NCBI RefSeq assembly: GCF_023065955.2
Contig: NW_026622808.1
Span: 44,280,475 to 44,344,474, forward strand
From: Ursus arctos
Lineage: Eukaryota > Chordata > Mammalia > Carnivora > Ursidae
DNA length: 64,000 nt
Direction of reading: 5' to 3'
Position 1 is the stretch's first letter; the number at the start of each line of letters is the position of its first letter. The notes under the pieces are model-generated. The model saw nothing but the letters and a program-made list of their open reading frames with translations. It ran no database searches and was not told where the DNA came from. Both the position numbers and the translations under genes were made by a program. This document shows positions 22,781 to 32,699 of this stretch, piece after piece.

Positions 22781-23440
22781 ATGGGAAATACTTCTAGATT
22801 GGCCATAAATGATCAACCTCCTTCAGGAAAACCAGCGGGATTTTTGTTTAAAGAATATGGCCCTCCTTCTGTAATTTTTTTGCCCTATTAGACTCACTTT
22901 ACCTGGGCTGATTCAAAACTTCATTGACCAAAATGGGTCACTTTCAATATCCCAAAACTAGTGTATGTGTGTGTACCACTGGAAAAAGGTTATAAAACCA
23001 AAAAAAAAAAAAAGACGGGAAACTCATTTTAACTGGCATTTGGAGACCTTCAAAAGAAAAACAATAAAGGTCGCTTCCCTTCAGGCAGTTAACTCTAAAC
23101 TTTCAGAAGCTAAAGACCTTTTCAAGAGACTTTCAAGTTAAAAAAAAAATCAGGGGAAGTCTCCCAGCCTTTTCCTCTTCTTTCTTTGCCACCACCCTAC
23201 TGTTTCTGCCCCTTTCCCATCAGCCTCTTTTTCCTGTTCTCCACTTACATATCCTGGTTTAGCTGAACTTCCATTTTATAATGACAGTCTGGAGGTTCCT
23301 CTAAATCCTCCAGCCATCCGGGCTCCTTTTGAAGTTCAACCTAATGAAGGAGGCTCTGGGGTTTCATCAATCACAGGGGAGCGATGCTGTCAGTTTTAAG
23401 CCCACCAACCTCTCTATCCCCCTTTCTTCCTCTCAAAAGG
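22781..23440 (+). pseudogene. gag: gag remnant (matrix and proline-rich part), broken
   Basis: An ATG at 22781 opens with Met-Gly-Asn, the myristoylation-type start of gammaretroviral Gag, and runs 36 codons to a TAG (22889-22891). Matrix-like coding continues in a shifted frame. Further on, the CTTTCCC/CCACCACCC-rich stretch (23160-23400) resembles the proline-rich p12 part. Many stops and a poly-A run break it. The assignment rests on position and composition. Confidence 0.45.
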
Positions 23441-23463
23441 AGAATCTATTTTTGGAAATAGCG

Positions 23464-23468
<5 letters not shown>

Positions 23469-23504
<36 letters not shown>
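23469..23504. repeat. (CA)n microsatellite
   Basis: Eighteen uninterrupted AC units inside the provirus. Confidence 0.98.
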
Positions 23505-23509
<5 letters not shown>

Positions 23510-23548
23510 CAGCTTAGCTTCTGGATTGTGCAACTTCTTCAAAGTTTC

Positions 23549-23760
23549 TAAGGCAGTACCGAAGGAGGTCAGAGCAAGTTCCCCCAAAATGTGCCACTTT
23601 GGCATGTGAACGATTTTGAGCTGAGGCAATCGAGTCCCTGTTGGGCTCAAAAGAAATAGGTATTGCTTTCCTGCTCATCTGGTTTTGTCTGCTTGCTTGG
23701 GACAGACAATTGTCAATTCTCTCTTTTGGCTATCTTTGGGAGTGACTCTGGATTGCAAGA
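23549..23760 (+). repeat. possible LTR-like fragment within the provirus
   Basis: AAAATGTGCCACTTTGGCAT, GAACGATTTTGAGCTGAGG and TGGGCTCAAAAGAAATAGG resemble the 5' part of the LTR at 13311 (CCCCAAATATGGCACCTTAG, TATTTTAAACTGAAGG). It could be an older insertion or part of the provirus. Confidence 0.3.
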
Positions 23761-23773
23761 AGGTAATATTCTT

Positions 23774-23973
23774 TTTTTTTTTTTTTTCATTTTATTTATT
23801 TATTTGACAGAGGTAGAGACAGCCAGCAAGACAGGGAACACAAGCAGGGGGGGTGGGAGAGGAAGAAGCAGGCTCATAGTGGAGGAGCCTGATGTGGGGC
23901 CCGATCCCATAATGCTGGGATCACGCCCTGAGCCGAAGGCAGACGCTTAATGACTGCGCCACCCAGGTGCCCC
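23774..23973 (-). mobile_element. Can-SINE, antisense, perfect target duplication
   Basis: Poly-T start, GACAGAGGTAGAGACAGCCA, GGGATCACGCCCTGAGCCGA, ending ACCCAGGTGCCCC. The 17-base repeat AAGAAGGTAATATTCTT at 23757-23773 and 23974-23990 is identical on both sides. Confidence 0.97.
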
Positions 23974-23990
23974 AAGAAGGTAATATTCTT

Positions 23991-24675
23991 TGGGGGCCTG
24001 TCTTACACACAAGGTGGGGGGGGGGTATTTAATACTGTCAGAAATATTTACTGTTTGTCCTGGCTAAAAACTGGCAAGAATTTTTAAGTAGCTCTGTAGT
24101 CAAAAGTTGGTCAGGTGGAAGCTGATATTCAGAGCCTGAAAGGAACTTTTTTGAGGACTTCTTCCCTCAATTAAAATTAGAACTATGTACCTGGAGTGAA
24201 AGAATCAAATTGAGGATAATGTAGTTGGATAGGTGAATCAACCCATGGTATCATTTCAGTTATAACTCAATTCTTTGAGGAATTGGGAGTGTCTGTCCTT
24301 ATCTCATAAATCCTTGCAAAGGTAGAATTAAGGCCCCAGAAACAATTCAGTCCTTCAGCCTATCCTTTTCACCAATCCCCAAACCTCCCCTCTTTTATCT
24401 CAGAAGGCTTATAAGCTCTTATAAGGTTACAACCTCTCTGGGAACTCATCTAGATCATCCCCAGTCCCCCAGACTTACCCCCCCCAAAAAAAGTAAAAAG
24501 AGGACTTTTAAAAATATAAATGGCTTTAGAAGTACCCTTGCCCAAAATCTAGTCTACAGTTTCTATAAGGTTACTTGTCAAGGACAAATGCTAATCTTAA
24601 GTGTCTTCTCCATAAATATCAGTAGAAAATTCTTAAGCCATCTGAGCAGGTAAACTTAACTTATTCCACCCACCA

Positions 24676-24718
<43 letters not shown>

Positions 24719-26221
24719 ATAGTTTGGCTCCAGCTGTCCTTTATAAACTAGTCAATTCTACATTATCATACCTGTCTCATGGCTAAAAATTTTATAACAA
24801 TAACTGTAAGATCCCTGTTTGTGCCTGTCTGTATGTTCATAAATGATATAAGTATGTGGTGTTTTCTATGTCTGCATGATATTGCCAAAATTAATTTGTA
24901 AAAGAGCTCTGTTTAATTGCCTAAAAATTAAGCACTTAAATAGATTTGATATTCATAAAAATTGTCAAAAATATAAATATAACCCAGGTAAGTTTCAAGT
25001 TCATGTGATCTGGAAAGATATGCAGTTGCTAGTTTAATTGAAATAAGTACGTCTTTAAAGTTATCAGCACTAAACTTAAAACTTGTGTTCTGCCTATGTT
25101 TATTTAAAGTCAAATAAGTTAATGATATGTGTTACAGAATGTTTTTAAAAAATATCTTGGAAGAGTACCTGACTTTGATATCTTATGACGCATTTATGAG
25201 TAATCTAAGCATAATTGTTAAAAACAACTAAATTGAACAGATGTAAATAAAATAAAACGTTTAGGCAAACTTTTAAATAGTCCCCCAAATCTTTTTGGTA
25301 ACCTAAAACCATAAAGTTTTGCTGAGTTGGTTTAAGTGTAGAGTTAAGTTAATTCATTAAATATCTAGGTCATTTCCAAATAATATAAAGCAGTAATTAC
25401 TGAACATTGGCTTATCTAATTTTAGCTTCCTTATTACAGAGGAACTGGGTTTGTTAGTAAACATGTTTGTGCAATATTGAAAGATTATATTATTTAAGAA
25501 GTATATGTTTCTAGAAATTATGAAATGTATTCATAAATTTGCCAATCTAAAGAATGCTGGTATGACAGACAGTTCACAATTGCTTACTATCTAGTTTTAC
25601 TTAGTTAAGATTTTTGAGAGTTAAAAATTCCAATTAATGTATGTAGCTAAAGCGACTCAAAATAATAAAGGAAATATCTTCTTATTCCAGGAAAGTAGGA
25701 TGTATCTTCTTGGTAAGAAAATAGGAGGAATGGAAATACATTGTTGTTGAGGGAAAAGAAAGTAATTTTGTCTAAAGTGAGGCTGGTTATTTAAAGAGGG
25801 AAAACTTAGAACAAGGAAAAAAGTGAAAAAAAGAAAGTTGTAGAAGGATTGTGGAAAAGGAATCTTTGGAAAGAAACTTTCACAAGGGATCCAGCTGATT
25901 CTCATGCAAAGGCAGCGGCAAGAGAATCTATAAAGATTGTGGATAAAGTCCATTCTGCTTCTGCAAAAAATGGCACCTCATTGCCAACTTTTGCCATCCT
26001 GATGTCCTTGTAACATGTCAACAGCCTGCTCCTAAATCAGAGAAATTATTGTGGATATACAATGGCTGTAAATTAAACCAATAGTTGGAACCATGGGAAA
26101 CCAAGACAGTCACTTGGCTCTTCCTGACTCCCTGGCAAACCATTTTTTTGTTTTTTACATGTCTTTACCCACCATAGACACCAATATCTACCTCACAGAT
26201 TTATTTTTATTTTTATTTTTT
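23991..26221 (+). other. unassigned provirus interior
   Basis: AT-rich, full of stops. No reverse transcriptase, integrase or protease motif seen. An (AAAT)n tract is at 24675-24721. Short open frames have no recognisable content. Position says retroviral, but the sequence alone does not prove it. Confidence 0.4.
24675..24721. repeat. (AAAT)n microsatellite
   Basis: About eleven perfect tetranucleotide units. Confidence 0.97.
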
Positions 26222-26422
26222 ATTTTTTTTAAAGATTTATTTATTTATTTATTCGACAGAGATAGAGACAGCCAGCGAGAGAGGGGACACAAGCAGGGGG
26301 AGTGGGAGAGGAAGAAGCAGGCTCATAGCGGAAGAGCCTGATGTGGGGCTCGATCCCGGCTCGCCGGGATCACGCCCTGAGCCGAAGGCAGACGCTTAAC
26401 CGCTGTGCCACCCAGGCGCCCC
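26222..26422 (-). mobile_element. Can-SINE, antisense, young type
   Basis: AAAGATTTATTTATTTATTT, CGACAGAGATAGAGACAGCC, GGGATCACGCCCTGAGCCGA and GTGCCACCCAGGCGCCCC. It is closest to the youngest consensus in the window, along with 29497 and 29706. Confidence 0.95.
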
Positions 26423-26544
26423 CTTTACCAAGTATTCCTGATAACTGGCAGTGCTGCAAAACTAAAAGGAAGTAACCTTGGATACACATCACACGGCTAA
26501 AGAAGTCTCTAAGAGACACTTAGTCTTGTACAGACACTGGAGAG

Positions 26545-28250
26545 TTTATTTTTGCTTTTGTTCCCATGCCTTAGGAGACCTATCTAGAAAAATGTTGTTA
26601 CAGCCAATATCAGAGAAATTATTGCTTGTGTTCTCTTCTACAATTTTTCTGATTTCATGTCTCACATCTAGGTCTTTAATACATTTTAAATTTAGTTTTG
26701 TGTATGGTATTAAAAAGTGGTCCAGTTCCATTCTCTTACATGTGGCTGTCCAGTTTTCCCAGTACCATTTACTGAAGACTATCTTTCCCCCGTTATATAT
26801 TCTTGCCTTCTTTGTCATAGATTAATTGACCATCTAATTATGGGTTTATTTCTGGGCTTTCTATTCTTTTCTATTGTTATATGTGTCTATTTTTGTGCCA
26901 GTACCATACTGTTTCATGACAGTACCATAGCTTTGTAGTATATCTTGATATCTGGAATTGAGATACCTCCAGCTTTGTTTTTCTTTCTCCCGATTGCTGT
27001 GGCTATTCTGGTCTTTTGTGGTTACATACAAATTTTAGAATTATTTGTTCTTGTTCTGTCAAAAATGTTGTTGTATTTTGATAGGATTGCAATGAATTTG
27101 TAGATTGCTTTAGGTAATATGGACATTTTAACAATATTAATTATTCCAAATCCATGAGCATGGGATATCTTTCCATTTGTGTCACCTTCAATTTCTTTCA
27201 TCAGTATCTTACAGCTCTCAGAGTACAGGTCTTTCACCTCTTTAGTTAAGTTTATTCCTAGGTATTTTATTTTTTTGGTGCAATTGTAAATGGTGTTATT
27301 TTCTTAATTTCTCTTTCTGCTACTTTATTATTAGTGTATAGAAATGCTACCTATATCGGGGTATTAATTTTGTATCCTGAAACTTTACTGAATTCATTTA
27401 TTACTTCTAGTTTTTTGGTGGAGTTTTTAGGATCTTCTATGTATATAGTATTTTATCATCTACAAATAGTAACAGTTTAACTTCTTCTTTACCAATATGG
27501 ATGCCACTCATTTCTTTTTCTTATCTGATTGCTGTGACTAGGACTTCCAGTACAATTACAAGTAATGAAATCAGCATCAAAAAATTACCAAAAATAAAAG
27601 CCCATGATCAGTGGATTCACAGATGAATTCTACCAAACATTTAAAGAAGAGTTGATACCTATTCTCAAACTATTCCAAAAAACAGAAAAGGAAGGAAAGC
27701 CTCCAATACATTCTATGAGGCCAGCACTACCCTGATTCTACCAAAGACATCACAAAAAAACAAAACCAAACAATGCAAAAACAAAAAAACCCAACAACAA
27801 CAACTACAACAAAAAAAAACCCAAAAAAACTACAGACCAATATCCCTGATAAACATGGGTGCAAAAATCCTCAACAAAATATTAGCAAACCCCATTCAAC
27901 AATACATTAAAAAGATCATTCACCACAATCAACTGGAATTTATTCCAGAAATGAAGGATGGTTCAATATTTGCAAATCAATCAACATGATATATCACATC
28001 AATAAAATGAAGGATAAAAATCATATGATCATCTCAATAGAGGCAGATAAAGCATTTGACAAAATCAACATCCATTCATGATAAAAACTCTCAATGAAGC
28101 AGGTTTAGATGGACCATAGATCAACATAATAAAAGCCATATATGAAAAACCCACAGCCAACGCTGTATTCAATGGTGAAAAACTGAGAGCTTTTCCCCTA
28201 AGATCAGGAACAAGACTAGGATGTTAAGTCTTGCCATTTTTATTCAACAG
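26545..28250 (-). mobile_element. twin-primed (5'-inverted) L1 inside the provirus
   Basis: 26545-27553 reads as L1 ORF2 on the minus strand (RT tail to the region before the cysteine-rich end). From about 27554 to 28250 it reads as ORF2 on the plus strand (CAGTGGATTCACAGATGAAT, CCAATATCCCTGATAAACAT, GAGGCAGATAAAGCATTTGA, the RT fingers/palm). The plus part ends in ORF2 just where the minus part begins. This is the arrangement expected from twin priming with minus as the element's direction. The 3' end and poly-A are missing on the left. An A/C-rich patch at 27755-27830 is a local expansion. Stops throughout. Confidence 0.85.
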
Positions 28251-28448
28251 CCTTTTATTTCAGGTTAGGAGAAAATCTAACTGTGTCCCTCATTTTCATA
28301 AGCAAAGCAAGAATCTCATTGGTTGACTCCCCTGAATTTACATCATCAAGTTAGAAAGGATCTGCTAGGAGGCTTTCATGATTTAGGATCCACTCCTTTT
28401 GGCAGGTTCCTACTTTCCTGATTGGGGATAAAAATAAATGAGGCTACT
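28251..28448 (+). other. provirus interior before env remnant
   Basis: Short stretch between the L1 and the next SINE, probably upstream env; no motif seen. Confidence 0.35.
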
Positions 28449-28669
28449 GGGGCCTCTCGATGGCTCAGTCATTAAGCGTCTGCCTTCAGCTCAGGGCCTG
28501 ATCCCAGGGTTCTGGGATCGAGCCCTGCATTGGGCTCCCTGCTCTGTTGGGAGCCTGCTTCTTCCTCTCCCACTCCCCCTGCTTGTGTTGCCTCTCTCTC
28601 GCTGGCTGTCTCTCTCTCTGTCAAATAAATAAATAAAATCTTTAAAATAAATAAATAAATAAGTAAATA
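28449..28669 (+). mobile_element. Can-SINE, sense
   Basis: GGGGCCTCTCGATGGCTCAG head, CTCTCGCTGGCTGTCTCTC, then (AAAT)n tail. Flanks AATAAATGAGGCTA (28433-28446) and AATAAATAAGGCTA (28670-28683) differ at one base. Confidence 0.95.
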
Positions 28670-28682
28670 AATAAATAAGGCT

Positions 28683-29108
28683 ATGATCAAGAACAACTTC
28701 ATTCTTGAAATTGTTGCAGAATCCACTGCTAAAGCAATAGCTGCCCAACAAAGGTCCTTAGACTTTCTGGCCAAAGTTATTCTTGGCAATAAGATAGCCC
28801 CTGATAATCTTTTAGCTAAGCAAGGAAAAGTCTGTACAATAGCTAATACCTCTTGCTGCATATGGATAAATACTTCGTAACAGGTAGAATTAGAAACTAC
28901 TAAGCTACTTAAATTGGCCAAGTCCCTAAAGAGACCTTCAAATTTTTCCCCTTGATGGTTTAACTTTAAATTTTTTGATGTTTTTGGTTGGTTCCCTTCA
29001 GGATTTGGGGCTCTTTTGCATTCAGATTTGCAAGTTATACTATTAATCATTATGCTAACCTGTATCTTAATTGTTTTGTTTAAGCTGTTTGTAATGTGTA
29101 TTTCCTGA
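28683..29108 (+). pseudogene. env: env transmembrane (TM) remnant, two in-frame stops
   Basis: One reading frame carries gammaretroviral TM order: a heptad-like segment, an immunosuppressive-domain-like region, the C-X6-C-C motif (cysteines coded at 28833-28835 and 28854-28859), then a hydrophobic anchor of about 20 residues near 29030-29095, ending at a TGA (29106-29108). It is broken by a TAA at 28878-28880 and a TGA at 28953-28955. The fusion peptide and the surface subunit are not recognisable. C-X6-CC is typical of gamma-type and alpha/delta-type envelopes, supporting class I. It is not a functional gene. Confidence 0.8.
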
Positions 29109-29423
29109 TGTTGTTCTGCTACTCAAAATGTCAAAATAATGGCTATTCAGAGACTTGAAAATATTCTTTAGACCTATCCTTTGAAAATAGGAAATGAAAC
29201 TTCACTTGATGTATCCTAAAGTTCCTCTCCTTAAAAGGCCTCTGTTACTCAGATGTGGTCTTAGGACTCTCACACTACAGGCTTAAAGACGTATCAGAAT
29301 ATGAGACTCCCCATTTTGAGGGACGTGGTGGGCCCAGGGCAGGTACTAACCACTCTGGCAACACAATAGAACCAAACAGAAAGGATTGATCATTAAAGCT
29401 TCTTGTCAAAAAAGATCTCAGTC

Positions 29424-29435
29424 CAAAGGGGGAAA
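29424..29435 (+). promoter_or_regulatory. retroviral polypurine tract
   Basis: CAAAGGGGGAAA directly precedes the TG that opens the 3' LTR. This is the expected place for the plus-strand primer. Confidence 0.75.
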
Positions 29436-29496
29436 TGTACAAGAAGATTTCAATATGGAGCAAGCAAACCTAGCTCTTTTAAAAATAGGGTCTCTT

Positions 29497-29686
29497 GGGG
29501 CGCCTGGGTGGCACAGCAGTTAAGCGTCTGCCTTTGGCTCAGGGCGTGATCCTGGCATTATGAGATCGAGCCCCACATCAGGCTCCTGATATGAGCCTGC
29601 TTCTTCCTCTCCCACTCCACCTGCTTGTGTTCCCTCTCTCGCTGGCTGTCTCTATCTCTGTCAAATAAATAAATAAAATCTTTTAA
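29497..29686 (+). mobile_element. Can-SINE, sense (first of a serial pair)
   Basis: GGGGCGCCTGGGTGGCACAG head, CCTCTCTCGCTGGCTGTC, AAAT tail. It is bounded by copies of AAAAATAGGGTCTCTT at 29481-29496 and 29687-29702. Confidence 0.97.
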
Positions 29687-29705
29687 AAAAATAGGGTCTC
29701 TTTTT

Positions 29706-29902
29706 GGGGGCGCCTGGGTGGCACAGCGGTTAAAGCGTCTGCCTTCGGCTCAGGGCGTGATCCCGGCGTTATGGGATCGAGCCCCACATCAGGCTCTTCT
29801 GCTATGAGCCTGCTTCTTTCTCTCCCACTCCCCCTGCTTGTGTTCCCTCTCTCGCTGGCTGTCTCTATCTCTGTCGAATAAATAAATAAAATCTTAAAAA
29901 AA
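29706..29902 (+). mobile_element. Can-SINE, sense (second of a serial pair)
   Basis: GGGGCGCCTGGGTGGCACAG head again, GAGCCTGCTTCTTTCTCTCC, ending AAATCTTAAAAAA. It is bounded by AAAAATAGGGTCTCTT at 29687-29702 and 29903-29918, the same word that bounds the first SINE. Confidence 0.97.
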
Positions 29903-30357
29903 AAAAATAGGGTCTCTTTTTAAAAAGAGTCTCTTTTTAAAATAGGGTTGAGAGGCAACATGAGAGGATGCATTTTTGCAGAAGTCGCAAACTTAAAAAC
30001 CTTTCAGCTAGAAGGAAGCCCTCAGTCTGTCCTTAACTTCTTCCTCACCATGACATCTGAATCATTTGTATTCATCACGTCAAAAGGAGTCAATGTGATT
30101 TAACAAGCTTCAAGCCCTTATTTGCATAATAATTTAACCAATCCCAGTTAACCTGGTTTCAATCCCTGTTTTGCACAGAGGGCCCAAATAAGAAATACAT
30201 TCGTAGCCGTTTGCCTATGTAACCCTGCCTCCTCTTTGTCTTCCTTGGAACACAATTTGGGTTTCTACTTAAGTCTGTGTCTCCCAAGCTGAAATTCTAA
30301 TTGCCCAAATAGATACCTGTTGGCTTAAATTTTCAGTGAATTCATTCTTGGTTGACA

Positions 30358-30534
30358 CCAGGAGGGTCCTTTTTCAGATAAAGTGGTCAGCGGAGGCCAC
30401 TTCAGAGGGGCTAGTTGACCTGAGACATAAACGACAGAACAAACTTCTTAAGCAGAAGGAAATACAAATTAAAAGGCTCTGAGTGGGAAAGGGCCTGCTG
30501 TGTGAGTGTCTGAAAAGAGGCAATGTGGTTTTAG
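30358..30534 (-). repeat. L2 LINE, antisense, right half (split by the provirus)
   Basis: AGATAAAGTGGTCAGCGGAG, GTTGACCTGAGACATAAACG and GAGTGGGAAAGGGCCTGC continue the antisense L2 ('tagggtggtcagggaaggcct ... gacctgaa ... aaggccctg') from 21754. Confidence 0.6.
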
Positions 30535-30750
30535 ACATAACAGTACAGTGATTAATTGGGTAGGTTCTGGTGCCAATGCTACCACTTCATAGCTCTGTGA
30601 TCTCGGCCACATCATTTAACCTTTGGGAGCCTCAGCTTCGTCATTTGTAAAATGGGATCATGTAGTTACTACCCCATATAGATGTTGTAAATATTAGATA
30701 AAATATTGTGTGTTAAGTGGTTATCACCATACCTGTATATGGTAGGAGCT
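30535..30750 (+). repeat. MIR SINE
   Basis: CAGTACAGTGATTAATTGGG, CTTCATAGCTCTGTGATCTC, CATTTGTAAAATGGGATCAT and GGTAGGAGCTCTACAAATGT cover nearly the full sense MIR. Confidence 0.8.
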
Positions 30751-31429
30751 CTACAAATGTCATTGGGTTGGTCATACTCCTTTTCCCTTAAAAAACTCAA
30801 TTCAGACAACAAAGTGAACTGTGTTTCACATAGCAGAACATTCTATGTTAAGTCAAACTTTCAGGTGTAGTTTGATCTAGAGATTTATAATGGACTCTGG
30901 GTCTCATTCCCTTAATTCTCTAAGTTATATCCTGGTGAATCTGCATTTTCATCTGACTGGCCTCCCACATAACAACAAAGGTGGCTGCATCTGCCATGGG
31001 GCTTATTCTGCATGCTCCTGCAGGTGTTTCAGGTCTCACATGGATATTCCATTCTATCTAGAGAAAGAAAATATAAGCAAGAACATTGAAGCTCTGAAAG
31101 TTGGTCCGATTGGATTGACTTGGGTCACATCCTACCCTGAACAAATCACTGCAGCCAGAAGGTGGCTTAATTTAGGTCATGTGTTCCTGGAGTTAGGAAT
31201 GGAGTCAGATTTTTAAAGACCCTATGGATTACAAATGAAAATTGGAAGCTGATGGGAAGGCAGAAGGGGAAACGACGCTGGGGATACAGCAGTATATTCA
31301 GGAATACTGTATTTTATTACTATCATTCTACATAGATAATAGAACAGTGGCTTAGGGTAAGAGAACTACCTTGTAATTTTGATCCTCACGTAGCTCTAAG
31401 ACTCACATACTCAATTGACCATTAGAGCA
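30751..31429. other. unassigned stretch
   Basis: Unique. A 108-codon open frame at 30890-31216 shows no recognised domain or splice context and is taken as chance. Confidence 0.4.
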
Positions 31430-31600
31430 TCAGTTTCCTCATCTTAAATTTATTTGCCCAACAAATTTCTTAAACTTCTATGATGGGCAAGACACTGATA
31501 CAGTGAAAATAAGCAGAACCATCCCTGTCCTCATCAAGCTAATGTTCTAGGATAGTGGGATTTAAATATGAATTTTATAGACTCATCAAGCAGATGGTCT
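31430..31600 (-). repeat. L2 LINE fragment, antisense
   Basis: CCCAACAAATTTCTTAAACT, ATGATGGGCAAGACACTGAT and CCTGTCCTCATCAAGCTAAT follow the antisense L2 3' end. Confidence 0.55.
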
Positions 31601-32537
31601 TAACATCAAGATGCAATAAAATTTGGTGCAATCTGTTATTTTTGCCCTTGTGTCTTGATTCTTCCGTTTTATGTCCCATGAGGGCAGAAACTAAAATATA
31701 ATATCAGGACTGTGGAAAAGTTCAATCTAAGCTTCATTTTTTAAAAAATGTCTCAATCCAAGGGAAGTTGGAACCTACTGGAAACCATTCTTTCATGATT
31801 TCATATTAACATTTTATTAATTGTGGTTTCTAAGAGCATTTGTTATAAAAATATTAGAGTTTAAAAGTAGACATGATGCTACAAAAATATGATTTGTCAA
31901 GAAAGATAAAAAGGTAAATATTTACAGCATCACTTGGGGGAAGTGTTTGATTTAATAAGGCATCATTCTAATTAACTAGTAAAAATCAATCATAGAAAAT
32001 AAAACATATAATTCACCACCTGAAACTCAAACTTTAATTTCTGTTTTTCTTTTAAAGCTAACTTCCCTAGTTGGAGAATTTTGCTGGTTTTGTTGTACAG
32101 AAATAATCTTTTTTTCTCTGTTGAAATTTATTGCTCCTTATGAGAGCTGAGAATGGTAGTTACATTTTGCTGTGAGTTCCCACCACAGAGATTATTACTG
32201 TCACTATAGAAAAGGGCCAACCAATTATGGTGATGGAAAATGATAGAATGTCTTATTTGGCCGTGGCTATAATTTTGAGGGAAGACTGATGAATTTCTTC
32301 TTCTGACTAGTGTAAGTGACAAATCATCCAGCCTGTTCTCCCTTTGCTTTGTACCACTTGTGCCCTCCTTCTGCCCTTTATTGGACCACTGACTCACCAA
32401 CCACAGCATCATGTAGGACACTTACTACTTCTGAAAATTCTTTTTTTTTTTTCAAAAAAAGAATAAACTTTATTGAGGTATAATTGACCTGTAAAATTCT
32501 AAGATATAAAAAAATTTTAAGATACATCATGGTGATT

Positions 32538-32542
<5 letters not shown>
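31601..32542. other. unassigned stretch
   Basis: Unique and AT-rich. A short L1-tail-like piece may lie at 32455-32500 (AATAAACTTTATTGAGGTAT). Confidence 0.35.

Positions 32543-32604
<62 letters not shown>
32543..32604. repeat. (TA)n microsatellite
   Basis: About 31 uninterrupted TA units, the longest simple repeat in the window. Confidence 0.98.
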
Positions 32605-32607
<3 letters not shown>

Positions 32608-32699
32608 AGGATTTCCTGTCTAGTTAATTAAAGCATTTATTACTTCATATATTTATCTGATTTTAGAATGTAAATGTTCTCACAAAAGAAATTATTTTA

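Larger units (their letters stand above)
21755..30357 (+). mobile_element. degenerate endogenous retrovirus (gammaretrovirus-like, class I)
   Basis: Two related LTRs in the same orientation (21755-22245 and 29436-30357) enclose a decayed interior. Its order is retroviral: a gag-like start with MGN, a proline-rich stretch, a long unassigned middle, an env transmembrane remnant and a polypurine tract against the 3' LTR. No pol motif was found. Without the later insertions the interior is only about 4.8 kb, so pol appears to be lost. The flanks CCTGG (21750-21754) and CCAGG (30358-30362) fit a 5-base target duplication with one change. Five SINEs (three internal, two in the 3' LTR) and one inverted L1 inserted later. 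No tRNA primer site was identified behind the 5' LTR. It cannot encode any complete viral protein. Confidence 0.85.
29436..30357 (+). repeat. provirus 3' LTR, split by two SINEs
   Basis: It opens TGTACAAGAAGATTTCAATA and ends TTCTTGGTTGACA. Two Can-SINEs add about 400 bases, so the LTR proper is close to the 491 bases of its partner. The poly-A signal seen in the 5' LTR is AATAGA here. Confidence 0.85.

Noticed and set aside
24675..24721. Direct repeats considered as a CRISPR-like array
   Set aside because: Simple (AAAT)n microsatellite in a mammalian genome.
27022..27237. 71-codon minus-strand frame considered as a separate protein
   Set aside because: It is a piece of L1 ORF2 (MKDLYSE...KISHAHGFG) within the inverted L1.
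28472..29050. 192-codon minus-strand open frame
   Set aside because: It is the reverse of the env TM remnant joined to a reverse-translated Can-SINE. No independent evidence of coding.
29497..29902. Possible tRNA-Lys gene in the SINE heads
   Set aside because: A/B-box-like words belong to the SINE's tRNA-derived part; the cloverleaf is not intact and the CT/AAAT tail follows.
32128..32421. 97-codon minus-strand open frame
   Set aside because: No domain, no splice context, ordinary composition; expected by chance in 64 kb.
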